This document shows positions 16,886 through 26,201 of a stretch of 38,964 bases of DNA, piece after piece (positions within the stretch are counted from its first letter, which is position 1; each line of letters opens with the position of its first letter). The notes under the pieces are model-generated. The model saw only the letters and a program-made list of their open reading frames with translations, made no database searches and was not told the origin of the DNA. The position numbers were made by a program, and so were the translations under genes. Source of the DNA: Acidimicrobiaceae bacterium (GTDB lineage: Bacteria > Actinomycetota > Acidimicrobiia > Acidimicrobiales > RAAP-2); contig PMPX01000214.1 of the NCBI GenBank assembly GCA_003169235.1, positions 1-38,964 of the forward strand. The letters are read 5' to 3'.

Positions 16886-18069
16886 GCCGGCCGCGCCTCG
16901 GAACGAGCGCGGCGGTGGGCGCACTGGTCGCCGGCGCCACCGCCGGCCATGTCCTCTATCCGGCGTGGTTGGCGTGGCGCACCCGCGGCGGCCGCGGCCG
17001 GGTCGCACCCGCGACGGCACCCCCGGCACCCGGCGCATGGCCGGACCTCACCGTCCTGGTGCCGGCCTACCGGGAGGCCGGTGTGATCGCCGACAAGTTG
17101 GACGACCTCCGGGCGAACGGCTATCCGGGCCGCCTCCGGATCCTCGTGATCGCCGACGGGGATCCCGAGACCGCGGCGGCCGCGGAGCGAGCGGGCGCCC
17201 GCGCCCTGGCCTCTGAGCAGCGGCTCGGCAAGTCCCAAGCCCTCAACTGGGGCTTCGTGGAGGCCGATACCCCAATCGTGGTGATCAGCGACGCCAACAA
17301 CCGCCTTGCCCCCGGTGCCCTCGCCGCGGTGGTGGAGCACTTTGCCGATCCCGAGGTGGGTGCGGTGGCCGGCGAGAAGCTCGAAGACGACGGCGGAGGG
17401 GGCGAGAGCCTGTACTGGAGGTTCGAGTCGTGGCTGAAGCAGCGAGAGGACCGGCTGGGCACGACGATCGGCCTGGTGGGCGAGCTCTCCGCCATCCGCA
17501 CCGAGGCCTGGCGTCCCATCCCCGCCGACGTCGCCATCGACGATCTGTGGGCGGCGCTCGACATCATTGAGCAGGGCTACCGGGTCGCCTACGAACCCCG
17601 GGCCCGGGCGCTCGATCCGGCCGTGCCGTCCCTGGCCGTCCAGTGGGAGCGCCGGACGCGCAACGTCTCCGGCGCGCTGCACGTCCTCGTGCGCCGCCGC
17701 CGGCAGCTGCGGCCGTCGGCGGGTCTCGTGGCCGCCGAGCTGTGGGGGCATCGCCTGGTCCGCTTCACGGTGGGCCCCCTGTCGCATCTGGCCCTCGTGG
17801 CTCTCTCGGCCTCCAAGGTGCGTTCGAGCAGGCTGGCCCGGCTCTTCCTGTTCGCCAACCTGTGCGGCTGCGCCGGCCTGGTGGCGAGCACCCGGGCCGT
17901 CGACACCGCGGCCGGGGATGCCGCGGTCGGACCCACCCCCCGCCGCCTGCTGGCCGCCGCGGCGGCGGGGTCGGGACAGGTCATGTTCCTCCAGGCCGTC
18001 GCGCTGGGCGGCATGGCGCGCTACGCGCGTGGTGACCGGCCGACCATGTGGTCGACTGTGGAGCGATGA
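16882..18069 (+). CDS. Family 2 glycosyltransferase
   Basis: LTVLVPAYREAGVIADKLDDLRANGYPGRLRILVIADGDPETA...PIVVISDANNRLAPGAL; GTG overlaps the upstream TGA. Confidence 0.9.
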   Translation: MSRPRLGTSAAVGALVAGATAGHVLYPAWLAWRTRGGRGRVAPATAPPAPGAWPDLTVLVPAYREAGVIADKLDDLRANGYPGRLRILVIADGDPETAAAAERAGARALASEQRLGKSQALNWGFVEADTPIVVISDANNRLAPGALAAVVEHFADPEVGAVAGEKLEDDGGGGESLYWRFESWLKQREDRLGTTIGLVGELSAIRTEAWRPIPADVAIDDLWAALDIIEQGYRVAYEPRARALDPAVPSLAVQWERRTRNVSGALHVLVRRRRQLRPSAGLVAAELWGHRLVRFTVGPLSHLALVALSASKVRSSRLARLFLFANLCGCAGLVASTRAVDTAAGDAAVGPTPRRLLAAAAAGSGQVMFLQAVALGGMARYARGDRPTMWSTVER

Positions 18070-19292
18070 GTGGCAAGGCGACGCGGCCGGACCCCGGCGC
18101 ACCCGGCCGGCTGAGCGTCCTCGTCGTTTCGATCTCGCCCGAGGTGTGGGGGGCCGAACGGAGCCTGCTCGGCCTGGCGCCGCTCCTGGAGGAGCAGGGG
18201 GTCGCGCTGACGTTGGCGTCGCCACCCGGCCGCCTCTCCGAGGCGTGGTCGAGCCTGGGTCTCCCTCATGTGGAGTTCTCCGCCCCGGACCGCCTCGGAC
18301 TGCGGGCGGACGGCGGCGGACGCCCCGGCGTGCGCGCCTTGTCGAAGGAGATCGCCAGCACGGCGCGCAGCGCGCGACGCCTGGCGCAGCTGGCGCGGGG
18401 TGCGGACGTGGTCCACTCCAACAGCTTGTGGGCCCATCTGGACTGTGCCGTGGCCGGCCGGCTCGCCCGCCGGCCGGTGGTCCTGGAACTGCACGACCTC
18501 GTGCGTCCCGGGCTGGGCCGCGTCGTGCTGAGGGCGTCCGTGCGGCTGGCGTCCGGCGGCATCGCGGTCAGCCAGGCGGTCGCGGACACAGTGGGGACGG
18601 GCCTGCGTCGCCTCCGCGTCATTCCCCAGGCCGTGGACCCGGAGCGATTCCATCCCGGCCCGCCGGACGCGTCCTGGAGAGCACGGCTGAGCAGCCGACC
18701 CGACGAGCCCATCGTCGGTGTGGTCGGCCGTGTCGATCCCGAGAAGGGCATCAGGACCGTGGTGCAGGCCATGAGCATGCTCGACGGGCCGGCGCGGCGC
18801 AGCCACCTTGCCGTCGTGGGTGCCCCGGGCCTCGACGACGGCGCCTACGAGGCCCAAGTGCGAGCGGAAGCGTCAGACCTGCTCGGCGAGCGCGCCCGCT
18901 TCGTGGGCCCGGTCGACGAGGTGCCCGCCGTGTTGCGTTCGCTCGACGTGCTCGTCAACGCCTCCACGTCGGAGCCTTTCGGGTTGAGCATCCTGGAGGC
19001 ACAGGCGTCCGGCGTCCCGGTGATCGGAACCGATGCTGGCGGCATCCCCGAGTTCGTCACCGATGGCCGGACGGGGCTGCTCGTCGCGCCCGGTCGACCG
19101 GATGCCCTGGCGGCCGGCCTCGACCGCCTGCTCGGAGCGCCGGCCCTGCGCCACGAACTGGCGGCCGCGGCCCGCCACGACGTCGTGGCGCATCACACGT
19201 TGGCCGCCCGGGCGCGGGCGGTGGCCGACCTGTACCGCGAGGTGGCCCGGGCGAGGGCCACGGAAGGCGCGGGGGCGGGGGCGGCGCGGTGA
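18066..19292 (+). CDS. Family 4 glycosyltransferase
   Basis: PEVWGAERSLLGLAPLL...PIVGVVGRVDPEKGIRTVVQAM...NASTSEPFGLSILEAQASGVPVIGTDAGGIPEFVTDG; ATGA overlap. Confidence 0.93.
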   Translation: MSGKATRPDPGAPGRLSVLVVSISPEVWGAERSLLGLAPLLEEQGVALTLASPPGRLSEAWSSLGLPHVEFSAPDRLGLRADGGGRPGVRALSKEIASTARSARRLAQLARGADVVHSNSLWAHLDCAVAGRLARRPVVLELHDLVRPGLGRVVLRASVRLASGGIAVSQAVADTVGTGLRRLRVIPQAVDPERFHPGPPDASWRARLSSRPDEPIVGVVGRVDPEKGIRTVVQAMSMLDGPARRSHLAVVGAPGLDDGAYEAQVRAEASDLLGERARFVGPVDEVPAVLRSLDVLVNASTSEPFGLSILEAQASGVPVIGTDAGGIPEFVTDGRTGLLVAPGRPDALAAGLDRLLGAPALRHELAAAARHDVVAHHTLAARARAVADLYREVARARATEGAGAGAAR

Positions 19293-20431
19293 GGACCCTC
19301 ATGGTGACCAAGTTCCTGCCGTTGCCGGACAACAACGGGGGGCACCAGCGCTCCCTGGCGATCGCCCGCCGCCTCGCCGGCCTCGGCGACCTCGTGCTGT
19401 GTGGGTACGACGACGGCACCGCGGACAGGGCGGGCCTGCGCGACCTCGGGATCGACGTCCGGGCCGTCCCGTGGCGGGTGACGCCGGTGGGGGTGGCCCG
19501 TGGGATGCTGGCGACGCGCAGCCTCTCGGCGGCACGGTTCTGGAGCCCGGCGATGGTCGAGACGGTCCGCGGCGCGGCGGACGAAATGGCCGTCGACCTG
19601 TTGCAGGTCGAGTACCAGCAGATGGTGCCGTTCGTGCTCGACCTCCCGGCGAAGACATCGGTCCTCGACCTCCACAACGTCGAGTCGGCCCTCGTGGCGA
19701 GCTACGCGCGGGCCCGCCGGGGTGTGCCCGCCGCGCTGCTCCGCTCCGAGTCGGCCGCGTTGAGGCGGATGGAGCGACGCACGATCGGGGAATTCGACCA
19801 CGTGGTCGTGGTGAGCGAGGAGGAGCGGGCCAGGCTGCCCGCCGGCGCTCGCTCCGTCCTCGTCTGCCCCAACGGCCGGGAGCCGTCGGTGGTGCTCCCC
19901 GACGCGCCGGACGCGGTCGTGGCCTTCGTGGCCACCATGGGATGGGCCCCCAACGTCGATGCCGCCGTCTGGCTCGGCCGCGACATCTGGCCCCGGGTGC
20001 TGGCCCGGGTTCCCGGGGCCCAACTCCTCATCGTCGGCAAGGACCCGGCCCCGGCGGTGCGCGCCCTGGCCGGCGGGAGCGTCCAGGTGACCGGAACGGT
20101 GGACGACGTGACCCCCTACCTGGCACGGTCCCGCGTCGTCGTCGCCCCGCTGCGGGCCGGCGGAGGTACCCGGCTCAAGATCATGGAGGCGCTCGACGTC
20201 GGCCGGCCCGTCGTGGCCACCTCCGTCGGCTGCGAGGGGATGCAGGACCTGGTGGGCCGGGGCGTGGTCGTGGCGGACAGTGCCGGGGGACTGGCCGACG
20301 CCATCGCGGGGCTCCTGCTCGACCCCGCCCGGGCCTCAGCGCTCGGGCAGGCCGGCCACGACGCGGTGGTCGCCGACCACACCTGGGACGCCGCGCTGGC
20401 GCCGCTGCTCCAGGCGGTACGCCCGTGTTGA
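19289..20431 (+). CDS. Glycosyltransferase (GT4-like)
   Basis: LMVTKFLPLPDNNGGHQRSLAIARRLAGLG...VSEEERARLP...PLRAGGGTRLKIMEALDVGRPVVATSVGCEGM; GTGA overlap. Confidence 0.92.
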   Translation: MRTLMVTKFLPLPDNNGGHQRSLAIARRLAGLGDLVLCGYDDGTADRAGLRDLGIDVRAVPWRVTPVGVARGMLATRSLSAARFWSPAMVETVRGAADEMAVDLLQVEYQQMVPFVLDLPAKTSVLDLHNVESALVASYARARRGVPAALLRSESAALRRMERRTIGEFDHVVVVSEEERARLPAGARSVLVCPNGREPSVVLPDAPDAVVAFVATMGWAPNVDAAVWLGRDIWPRVLARVPGAQLLIVGKDPAPAVRALAGGSVQVTGTVDDVTPYLARSRVVVAPLRAGGGTRLKIMEALDVGRPVVATSVGCEGMQDLVGRGVVVADSAGGLADAIAGLLLDPARASALGQAGHDAVVADHTWDAALAPLLQAVRPC

Positions 20432-21870
20432 AGCTGGTGGAGGCCGTCATCGCGCTCGGACTGGCGGCCGCCGTCGTGGCGCTCTTCGTTCGTTGGGAGC
20501 GGGAGGGCAAGGAGCAGCTCGTGCCGCTCGTCCTCCTCGGGCTGTTGGTGGTGGAGGCCACGATCTACGCCGACGACAACACGCTGCCGCGCAGCATCTT
20601 CCACCCCGGATCGGGGTCGGCGCAGCTGCGACTGCCCGAGATCTACATCACGCTCGCGCTGGTGGCGCGCCTCATCGCGCGGGGGAAGCCCACGCGGATC
20701 GGCCTCCCGGCCGGCCTCTGGCTCGCCTTCGCGGCCTGGTTGGCGGTCGGCGCGGTGGAGGGGAGGCTCTATCACAACGCCCTGTCGCAGGATCTCTTCG
20801 AGGCCAAGGACATCCTGTACATCGTCGGGGCGTACGCGCTGGCCGCGGGAGTGCCGCTGCGGCGCTACTTCGACCGAGGCGACCTGTTCAAGCTCGGAAG
20901 CCTCTGCGTCGCGTGCGCGTCGCTGCTGGACGTGATGACGATCGCGCACATCGGCCTCAACACGAACCTGCCACTCCTCCCGCTGCAGAACTTCGGCCTC
21001 GACGGTTCCGGGGCGGCGGCCCTGTTCGTCGCCATCGGAACGATGTGCTTCCTCACCAGGTTGGCGTCCGGAACCGTCCGGGTACGCCATGTCGTGGCGT
21101 TGGTCCCGTTGATCGCCGCCGTCGTGTTGGCCGACCAGCGTGCCGTGCTGGTGAATCTCGGCGCGGTGGTCCTGGTGCTGCTGCTCGTGCTGCTCGTCGG
21201 GCACCGCCAGAGCGTGGGCCAGAGCCTCCACGTCAAGTCGGGCCAGGTCGTGGTGACCCTCCTGGCCGTCGTCGCGGTCGGCATCGTGGTCGTGGTCGTG
21301 CCGGCCGCGGCCGACCGTCAGCCGGCGCGGATCCCGCTCGCCTCGACCTTCGAGAACCTCTTCCACGGTGGGGCGAAGGCGGAGTCGGCTCAGGATCGCC
21401 TGAACCTGGCGTCCGAGGCGGAAGCCCTCATTCCCCAGCACCTGGTCATCGGATGGGGCCTCGGGGTGGAGCTGCAGTACTACGAAACCGGGTCCCGCTC
21501 GGTGAAGACCATCGCGTACGCCCACAACATCGTGCTGGACCTGTGGCTCCGGGTCGGCCTCATCGGCCTGCTGCTCTTCGTCTTCGCGCTGTGGGCTTCG
21601 GTCGCCGATGGGCTCAAGGTGTGGCGACGACATACGGACCCGGTGACCGCCGCCCTGGCCCTGGCTCTGGTGGCCGTGCTGGCGGGACTCCTGGCCACGG
21701 CGTTCATTGAGCCCCTTCTCGACGAGTACCGGCTTGCCACCCTGTTCGGTGTCAGCATCGGCATGCTGCGGGCCACGGTCACGTCCATGGACATGACGAG
21801 CCGATTGCCGACCTGGCGGGGCGAGGTGAACCGCTTGCGGCCCGCGGCGGGGGGTGTCCCGTGGACCTAG
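20425..21870 (+). CDS. O-antigen ligase/polymerase-like membrane protein (Wzy candidate)
   Basis: ~10+ hydrophobic segments; VIGWGLGVELQYYETGSRSVKTIAYAHNIVLDLWLRVGLIGLLLFVFALW typical of Wzy/WaaL. Confidence 0.85.
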   Translation: MLKLVEAVIALGLAAAVVALFVRWEREGKEQLVPLVLLGLLVVEATIYADDNTLPRSIFHPGSGSAQLRLPEIYITLALVARLIARGKPTRIGLPAGLWLAFAAWLAVGAVEGRLYHNALSQDLFEAKDILYIVGAYALAAGVPLRRYFDRGDLFKLGSLCVACASLLDVMTIAHIGLNTNLPLLPLQNFGLDGSGAAALFVAIGTMCFLTRLASGTVRVRHVVALVPLIAAVVLADQRAVLVNLGAVVLVLLLVLLVGHRQSVGQSLHVKSGQVVVTLLAVVAVGIVVVVVPAAADRQPARIPLASTFENLFHGGAKAESAQDRLNLASEAEALIPQHLVIGWGLGVELQYYETGSRSVKTIAYAHNIVLDLWLRVGLIGLLLFVFALWASVADGLKVWRRHTDPVTAALALALVAVLAGLLATAFIEPLLDEYRLATLFGVSIGMLRATVTSMDMTSRLPTWRGEVNRLRPAAGGVPWT

Positions 21871-23003
21871 CGATCGGGATCCACTCCATGGCCCCCGCCG
21901 GGGGGACGGAGCTGAACGTGTTCCAGGTCTCGCGCGGGTTGGCGCAGCGCGGCCATGCCATCGACCTGATCGCGGCGCGGGACGGCAGCCTGGCCGACGA
22001 GTACCGGACCTTCTGCCGGAGTGTGACCAGGCGTCCGGTCTTCGACTTCGCCCGCTCGACGGCCCTGCGCGACCTGGTGCGCATGGCACCGGCCGTGGTC
22101 GCGGCCGCCAGGAAGAAGCCCGACGTCGTCTACCCCAATCGGTTCGCCGAGATCGTATGGGCGGTGGCGGCGGGCCGGCTGTCGGGGGCACCCGTCGTCT
22201 GTCACCTCCACGAGATCCGTCATGCCCGACCGGGGTCGTTCCCCAATGAGCACGTGCGCCGGTTCATCGCCGTCTCCGAGTTCCTCAAAGGCCAGTGGGT
22301 GGAGATCGGGCTCAACCCGGATCTCATCGACGTGGTCCACAACGGGGTGTCGTCCGACCAGTACCCCGCCGGCGGGAAGGAGGAGCGGGCCAGCGCCCGT
22401 GCCCGTCTCGGACTTCCCCAGGAGGGGTTCATCGCCCTGTACTTCGGGCGCCTCGACCCGGAGAAGGGGATCGACGTACTGCTCGACGCCTGGCGGAGGC
22501 TCGGCCTGGGCGGCGAAGAGGGGCGGCTCCTGCTCGTCGGCTCACCGAGCACCCACCTCCGGGACGGGAACCGGTACGTCGAGGGTCTCCAGGCGAACGC
22601 CCCGCCGGGGTGCATCTGGCTGCCGTCGCAGGCGGACGTGGTGCCCCCGTTGCACGCCGCGGACGTGGTGGTCCTCCCGACCATCTGCGACGAGGGCTTC
22701 CCGCGGGTGATCGTCGAGGCGATGGCCACCGGCCGCCCGGCCCTCGCCTCCCGGATCGGCGGGATCCCCGAGCTCCTCACGGGGGAGTTCGAGCGGTTCC
22801 TGATGGAGCCCGGCGATGCGGGGATGATCGCCTCCGCCCTGGACAGCCTCGTAGGCTGGCAGCAGCGGGAGCCTGAGCTGGCCGGCCGCTGCAGCGCTCA
22901 TATTCGGGATCACTTCTCACTCGACCGGCTGGTGGAAGGTGTGGAGCGGTCGCTCACCGCGGCCGCCGGAGAGGTGCAAGGAGAGGGATCGGCGTGGATC
23001 TGA
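21861..23003 (+). CDS. Family 4 glycosyltransferase
   Basis: IHSMAPAGGTELNVFQVSRGLAQRGH...YFGRLDPEKGIDVLLDAWRRL...TICDEGFPRVIVEAMATGRPALASRIGGIPELL. Confidence 0.93.
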   Translation: MDLAIGIHSMAPAGGTELNVFQVSRGLAQRGHAIDLIAARDGSLADEYRTFCRSVTRRPVFDFARSTALRDLVRMAPAVVAAARKKPDVVYPNRFAEIVWAVAAGRLSGAPVVCHLHEIRHARPGSFPNEHVRRFIAVSEFLKGQWVEIGLNPDLIDVVHNGVSSDQYPAGGKEERASARARLGLPQEGFIALYFGRLDPEKGIDVLLDAWRRLGLGGEEGRLLLVGSPSTHLRDGNRYVEGLQANAPPGCIWLPSQADVVPPLHAADVVVLPTICDEGFPRVIVEAMATGRPALASRIGGIPELLTGEFERFLMEPGDAGMIASALDSLVGWQQREPELAGRCSAHIRDHFSLDRLVEGVERSLTAAAGEVQGEGSAWI

Positions 23004-24349
23004 GGCAGATCGTGCGCACCGTGCGCGCCAACTGGGTCGTGGCTCTGGTCACCTTCCTCGTGTGCGTGGGCATCGGCGCAGCCTTCGCCGTGCTGCCTGC
23101 GAAGCAGTACCAGGCCTCGGTCGTGCTCCTGGCGCAGCCTCCGCCGGGTGCCTCCGACCCGGGCTCGGACGTGGGTGCGATCCAGATCGAGGTCCCCCAG
23201 ATCGTGGTGGAAGCGACCAACGCGGGCGTGGCCGACCAGGCGCGCGCGCTCGTGCCCGCCCGCTACCGGTCCGAGCCCGTGAAACTGTCGGCAACCGGTG
23301 ATCCCGGCTCCAACTCGGTGACCATCGTCGCCACCAGCAGCGACCCGGCCGTCGCCCAGGCCTATGCCAACGCCCTGGCGGCCAAGGTGCTGCAGCTCAC
23401 GAACCGCGAGGCGACGACGACCCTCGTCCTGTCGGAACTGGGTCCGGCTCAGCTCCCGACCACACCGACGAATCCCCGCAAGACCATCGTCGTGGCGTCC
23501 ATCGCCCTCGGTCTGATCCTGGCCGTGTTCGCCGCCCTGGAGGCGGCCTCCCTGCGCCGTCGTTTCGTGACCGCCGACGAGATCCGCGAGCGGGTCGGGC
23601 TGACCGTCCTGGGCGAGGTGCCGTTGCTGATCCACGCCGGCGGAGGCCCTGCCGAGATCTTCGAATCCACCGAGGACCAGCGCGCCCTCGAGGCGTTCCA
23701 GCAGCTTCGCAGCTCGCTCCACCTCCTGTTCCAGGAGACGAGCCCCACCATCGCGGTGACCTCCTGGGATGCTCGTGAGGGCAAGTCGTCCGTCGCGTCC
23801 CACGTGGCGTGGGCGCTGGCGATGCCGGGTCGCTCCGTCGTGGCGGTCGACTGCGACCTGCGCAAGCCCACGCTCCACGAGATCTTCGGGGTGGCCCTCT
23901 CGCCCGGCGTGAGCGACTACTTCGCCGCGGCCGGCCCGGACGAGCTCATGGCCCCCACGGGCAACCGCTACCTCGATCTGATCCCGGCCGGCGTGCCGGG
24001 ACGGCACCCGACGGACATCGTGACGGCCGACGTGCCCCGGCTCCTGGCCGCCCTCCACGAGTCGGACCGGACGATCATCGTCGACTGCCCGCCACTGTCG
24101 GGCGTGGCCGAGACCAGGATCCTGGTGGCCAAGGCGGACGCCGTGGTGCTCGTGGTCGACGCCCGGAAGTTCGACCCCGAGCATCTCGAGCAGAGCCTGG
24201 TGCAGCTGCGAGCCTCCGGTGCCAACGTGGCGGGCATCGTGCTGAACCGCGTGCGACGCCGGAAGGTCGACGAGAGCTACGGCTACTACGGGTCGACCTC
24301 CGAGCAGGAGGCCAGCACGTGGCGCCGCTGGCTCGCCCGATCCGGCTAG
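22994..24349 (+). CDS. Fused Wzz chain-length determinant / bacterial tyrosine kinase (Wzc/CapAB-like)
   Basis: MDLRQIVRTVRANWVVALVTFLVCVGIGAAFAVL; SWDAREGKSSVASHVAWALA (Walker A), VVAVDCDLRKPTLHEIFG (A'), TIIVDCPPLSG (B), C-terminal ESYGYYGST. Confidence 0.92.
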   Translation: MDLRQIVRTVRANWVVALVTFLVCVGIGAAFAVLPAKQYQASVVLLAQPPPGASDPGSDVGAIQIEVPQIVVEATNAGVADQARALVPARYRSEPVKLSATGDPGSNSVTIVATSSDPAVAQAYANALAAKVLQLTNREATTTLVLSELGPAQLPTTPTNPRKTIVVASIALGLILAVFAALEAASLRRRFVTADEIRERVGLTVLGEVPLLIHAGGGPAEIFESTEDQRALEAFQQLRSSLHLLFQETSPTIAVTSWDAREGKSSVASHVAWALAMPGRSVVAVDCDLRKPTLHEIFGVALSPGVSDYFAAAGPDELMAPTGNRYLDLIPAGVPGRHPTDIVTADVPRLLAALHESDRTIIVDCPPLSGVAETRILVAKADAVVLVVDARKFDPEHLEQSLVQLRASGANVAGIVLNRVRRRKVDESYGYYGSTSEQEASTWRRWLARSG

Positions 24350-24353
24350 GGAC

Positions 24354-25967
24354 GTGCTGAGCGAGCCAGAGTTCCCGCCCGGCGACAGGGCCGGGAACAG
24401 CCGGCCCAAGAAGGCGAGCCTCCGCCGCAACGTGACCACCAACTACGCCGTGGTCGTCGTGCTCGTGGTGGTCGGGTTCGTCACCACGCCGATCCTCACC
24501 CACCAGCTCGGCATCCTCCGTTACGGAGTGTGGGCGCTCATCGGCTCGCTCATCCCGTTCCTCGAGCTCTTGGAACTGGGGTTCGCCAGCGCCACGGTGG
24601 CCTTCGTCAGCCGGCACCTCGAGCTCGAGGACGACGAGAAGGTCGCGGCGACGCTCAACACCTCGTTCCTGTGCCTGTCGGCGCTCGGGGTCCTCGCCTT
24701 CGCGGGCGTCGTGGTGTTCGCGATCTTCCTTCCCGACCTCATCACCAGCATCCCCAAGAGCCTGGTGGGCCAGGCCCAGTTCCTCCTCCTGCTCCTCGCA
24801 TTCGACATGGCGATCTCCATCCCGATGGACACGTACGGGGGCGCGCTGTGCGCCCTGCAGCGATTCGACCTCCTGAACTACAGCCTGATCGCGGTCATGG
24901 TGGCGCAGGCCCTCGGCTGGGTCGTCGTCCTGTGGCTCCACGGTGGGCTCATCGCGCTCGGTGCTGTCACGGTCGCGATCAGCCTGGCGGGCCAGGCCTC
25001 GCGCGGCGTGATGGTGCACCGCCTCCTGCCGTGGTTCCATCTGTCCCTGCGACGGTTCGACCGCAGCCTCCTGCGCACGTTCACCGCAGCGTCGGGCCGG
25101 TACTCGGTGCTCCAGGTCGCGGACGCGGTGATCGCGCTCTCCGACGTCCTGATCGTCGGCGCCGCCGCGGGGGTGCGCGCCGCCGCCATTTACGCAGTCG
25201 CACAGCGGCTGGGCCTGCTTCCGGCCCGGATCGTCCAACCGCGGACGACGCTCTTGTTCTCGAAGGCGGGGCAGCTGGCAGCACGGGACAACCGGTCGGG
25301 TCTGCGGGACAGCACCGACGAGGTCGTGCGCTACGTGCAGTACCTCGCCATCCCCGCCGCGATTGCGTTGGGGTTCCTGGCCGGGCCGACCATCGAGGCA
25401 TGGGTGGGGCCCCTGTACCGCGAGGCGGCCACGGTGATCGGCTTGCTGTGCCTCGCGGCCGTCGTGCAGGTCTGGGCGCTGACGCTCCGCAACGTGCTCA
25501 GCGGCTCGGGCCGTCCGACGCTCGCCGCCGTGCTCTACAGCATCGAGGCGGTGTTGCACGTCTCCCTCGGCATCGCGCTGGCTTCCCGTTACGGAGCGAC
25601 CGGCATGGCCGAGGCCGTGCTGATCAGCGTCGTGGTGATGGAGGGGATGCTCATGCTGCCCCTGGCGTACCGTCGCATTGAGGACTCGTTCGCGCGCCGG
25701 GCGCGCCGCGCCGTGCGCACCCTGGGCCTGCCGGCGCTCGTCACGGGCGCTCTCGCCTGGGTCCTCGGGCGCGGCGCGGGCCCGCTCTTCGCCTTTACCG
25801 ACTCGCATGGCCGCCTGCTCGGCCTGACCGCGGTCGCCGCCGCCGCGGTCGCGCTCCTCGCCGTGTTCTACGCGCTCCTCCTGGTGTGCCTGCCGTCCGA
25901 TCAGCGGCAACGGCTCGTCGCCCGCTCCCGCAGCTCGTTGGGCCGGTTCACCGCACGGGCCCACTAG
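24354..25967 (+). CDS. Polysaccharide flippase/export protein (Wzx/MATE-like)
   Basis: LRRNVTTNYAVVVVLVVVGFVTTPILTHQLGILRYGVWALIGSLIPFLELLELGFASATVAFVSRHL; about 12-14 TM segments. Confidence 0.92.
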   Translation: MLSEPEFPPGDRAGNSRPKKASLRRNVTTNYAVVVVLVVVGFVTTPILTHQLGILRYGVWALIGSLIPFLELLELGFASATVAFVSRHLELEDDEKVAATLNTSFLCLSALGVLAFAGVVVFAIFLPDLITSIPKSLVGQAQFLLLLLAFDMAISIPMDTYGGALCALQRFDLLNYSLIAVMVAQALGWVVVLWLHGGLIALGAVTVAISLAGQASRGVMVHRLLPWFHLSLRRFDRSLLRTFTAASGRYSVLQVADAVIALSDVLIVGAAAGVRAAAIYAVAQRLGLLPARIVQPRTTLLFSKAGQLAARDNRSGLRDSTDEVVRYVQYLAIPAAIALGFLAGPTIEAWVGPLYREAATVIGLLCLAAVVQVWALTLRNVLSGSGRPTLAAVLYSIEAVLHVSLGIALASRYGATGMAEAVLISVVVMEGMLMLPLAYRRIEDSFARRARRAVRTLGLPALVTGALAWVLGRGAGPLFAFTDSHGRLLGLTAVAAAAVALLAVFYALLLVCLPSDQRQRLVARSRSSLGRFTARAH

Positions 25968-26201
25968 GGTCCCATTCGCCGCTCAAGGAACACGGGTCGA
26001 CGGTCGACATCGGAGAGGAGGTCCTCCCTCCGCAGCCGGGGGAAAGCTGGACCGCCAGGCGTCGCTGCGAGGATGCTCACCGGGCGGTGCTCACGGGCGT
26101 GACCGCTGGTTGGCGCCCGGGCAGGCGGGCCGACACGTGAAGAGGCGCACCATGCATGACCAGACCACTGAGGACCGGCCTCGCCGGCCCGGAGCCCACC
26201 G

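Noticed and set aside
15595-18069. 824-aa ORF and other very long overlapping frames in the EPS locus
   Set aside because: High-GC spurious frame extensions (Arg/Ala/Gly/Pro-rich); true GT2 gene starts at 16882.
25968-26201. Possible structured RNA upstream of the tandem hydrolase
   Set aside because: GC-rich with short inverted repeats but no riboswitch signature I could recognise.
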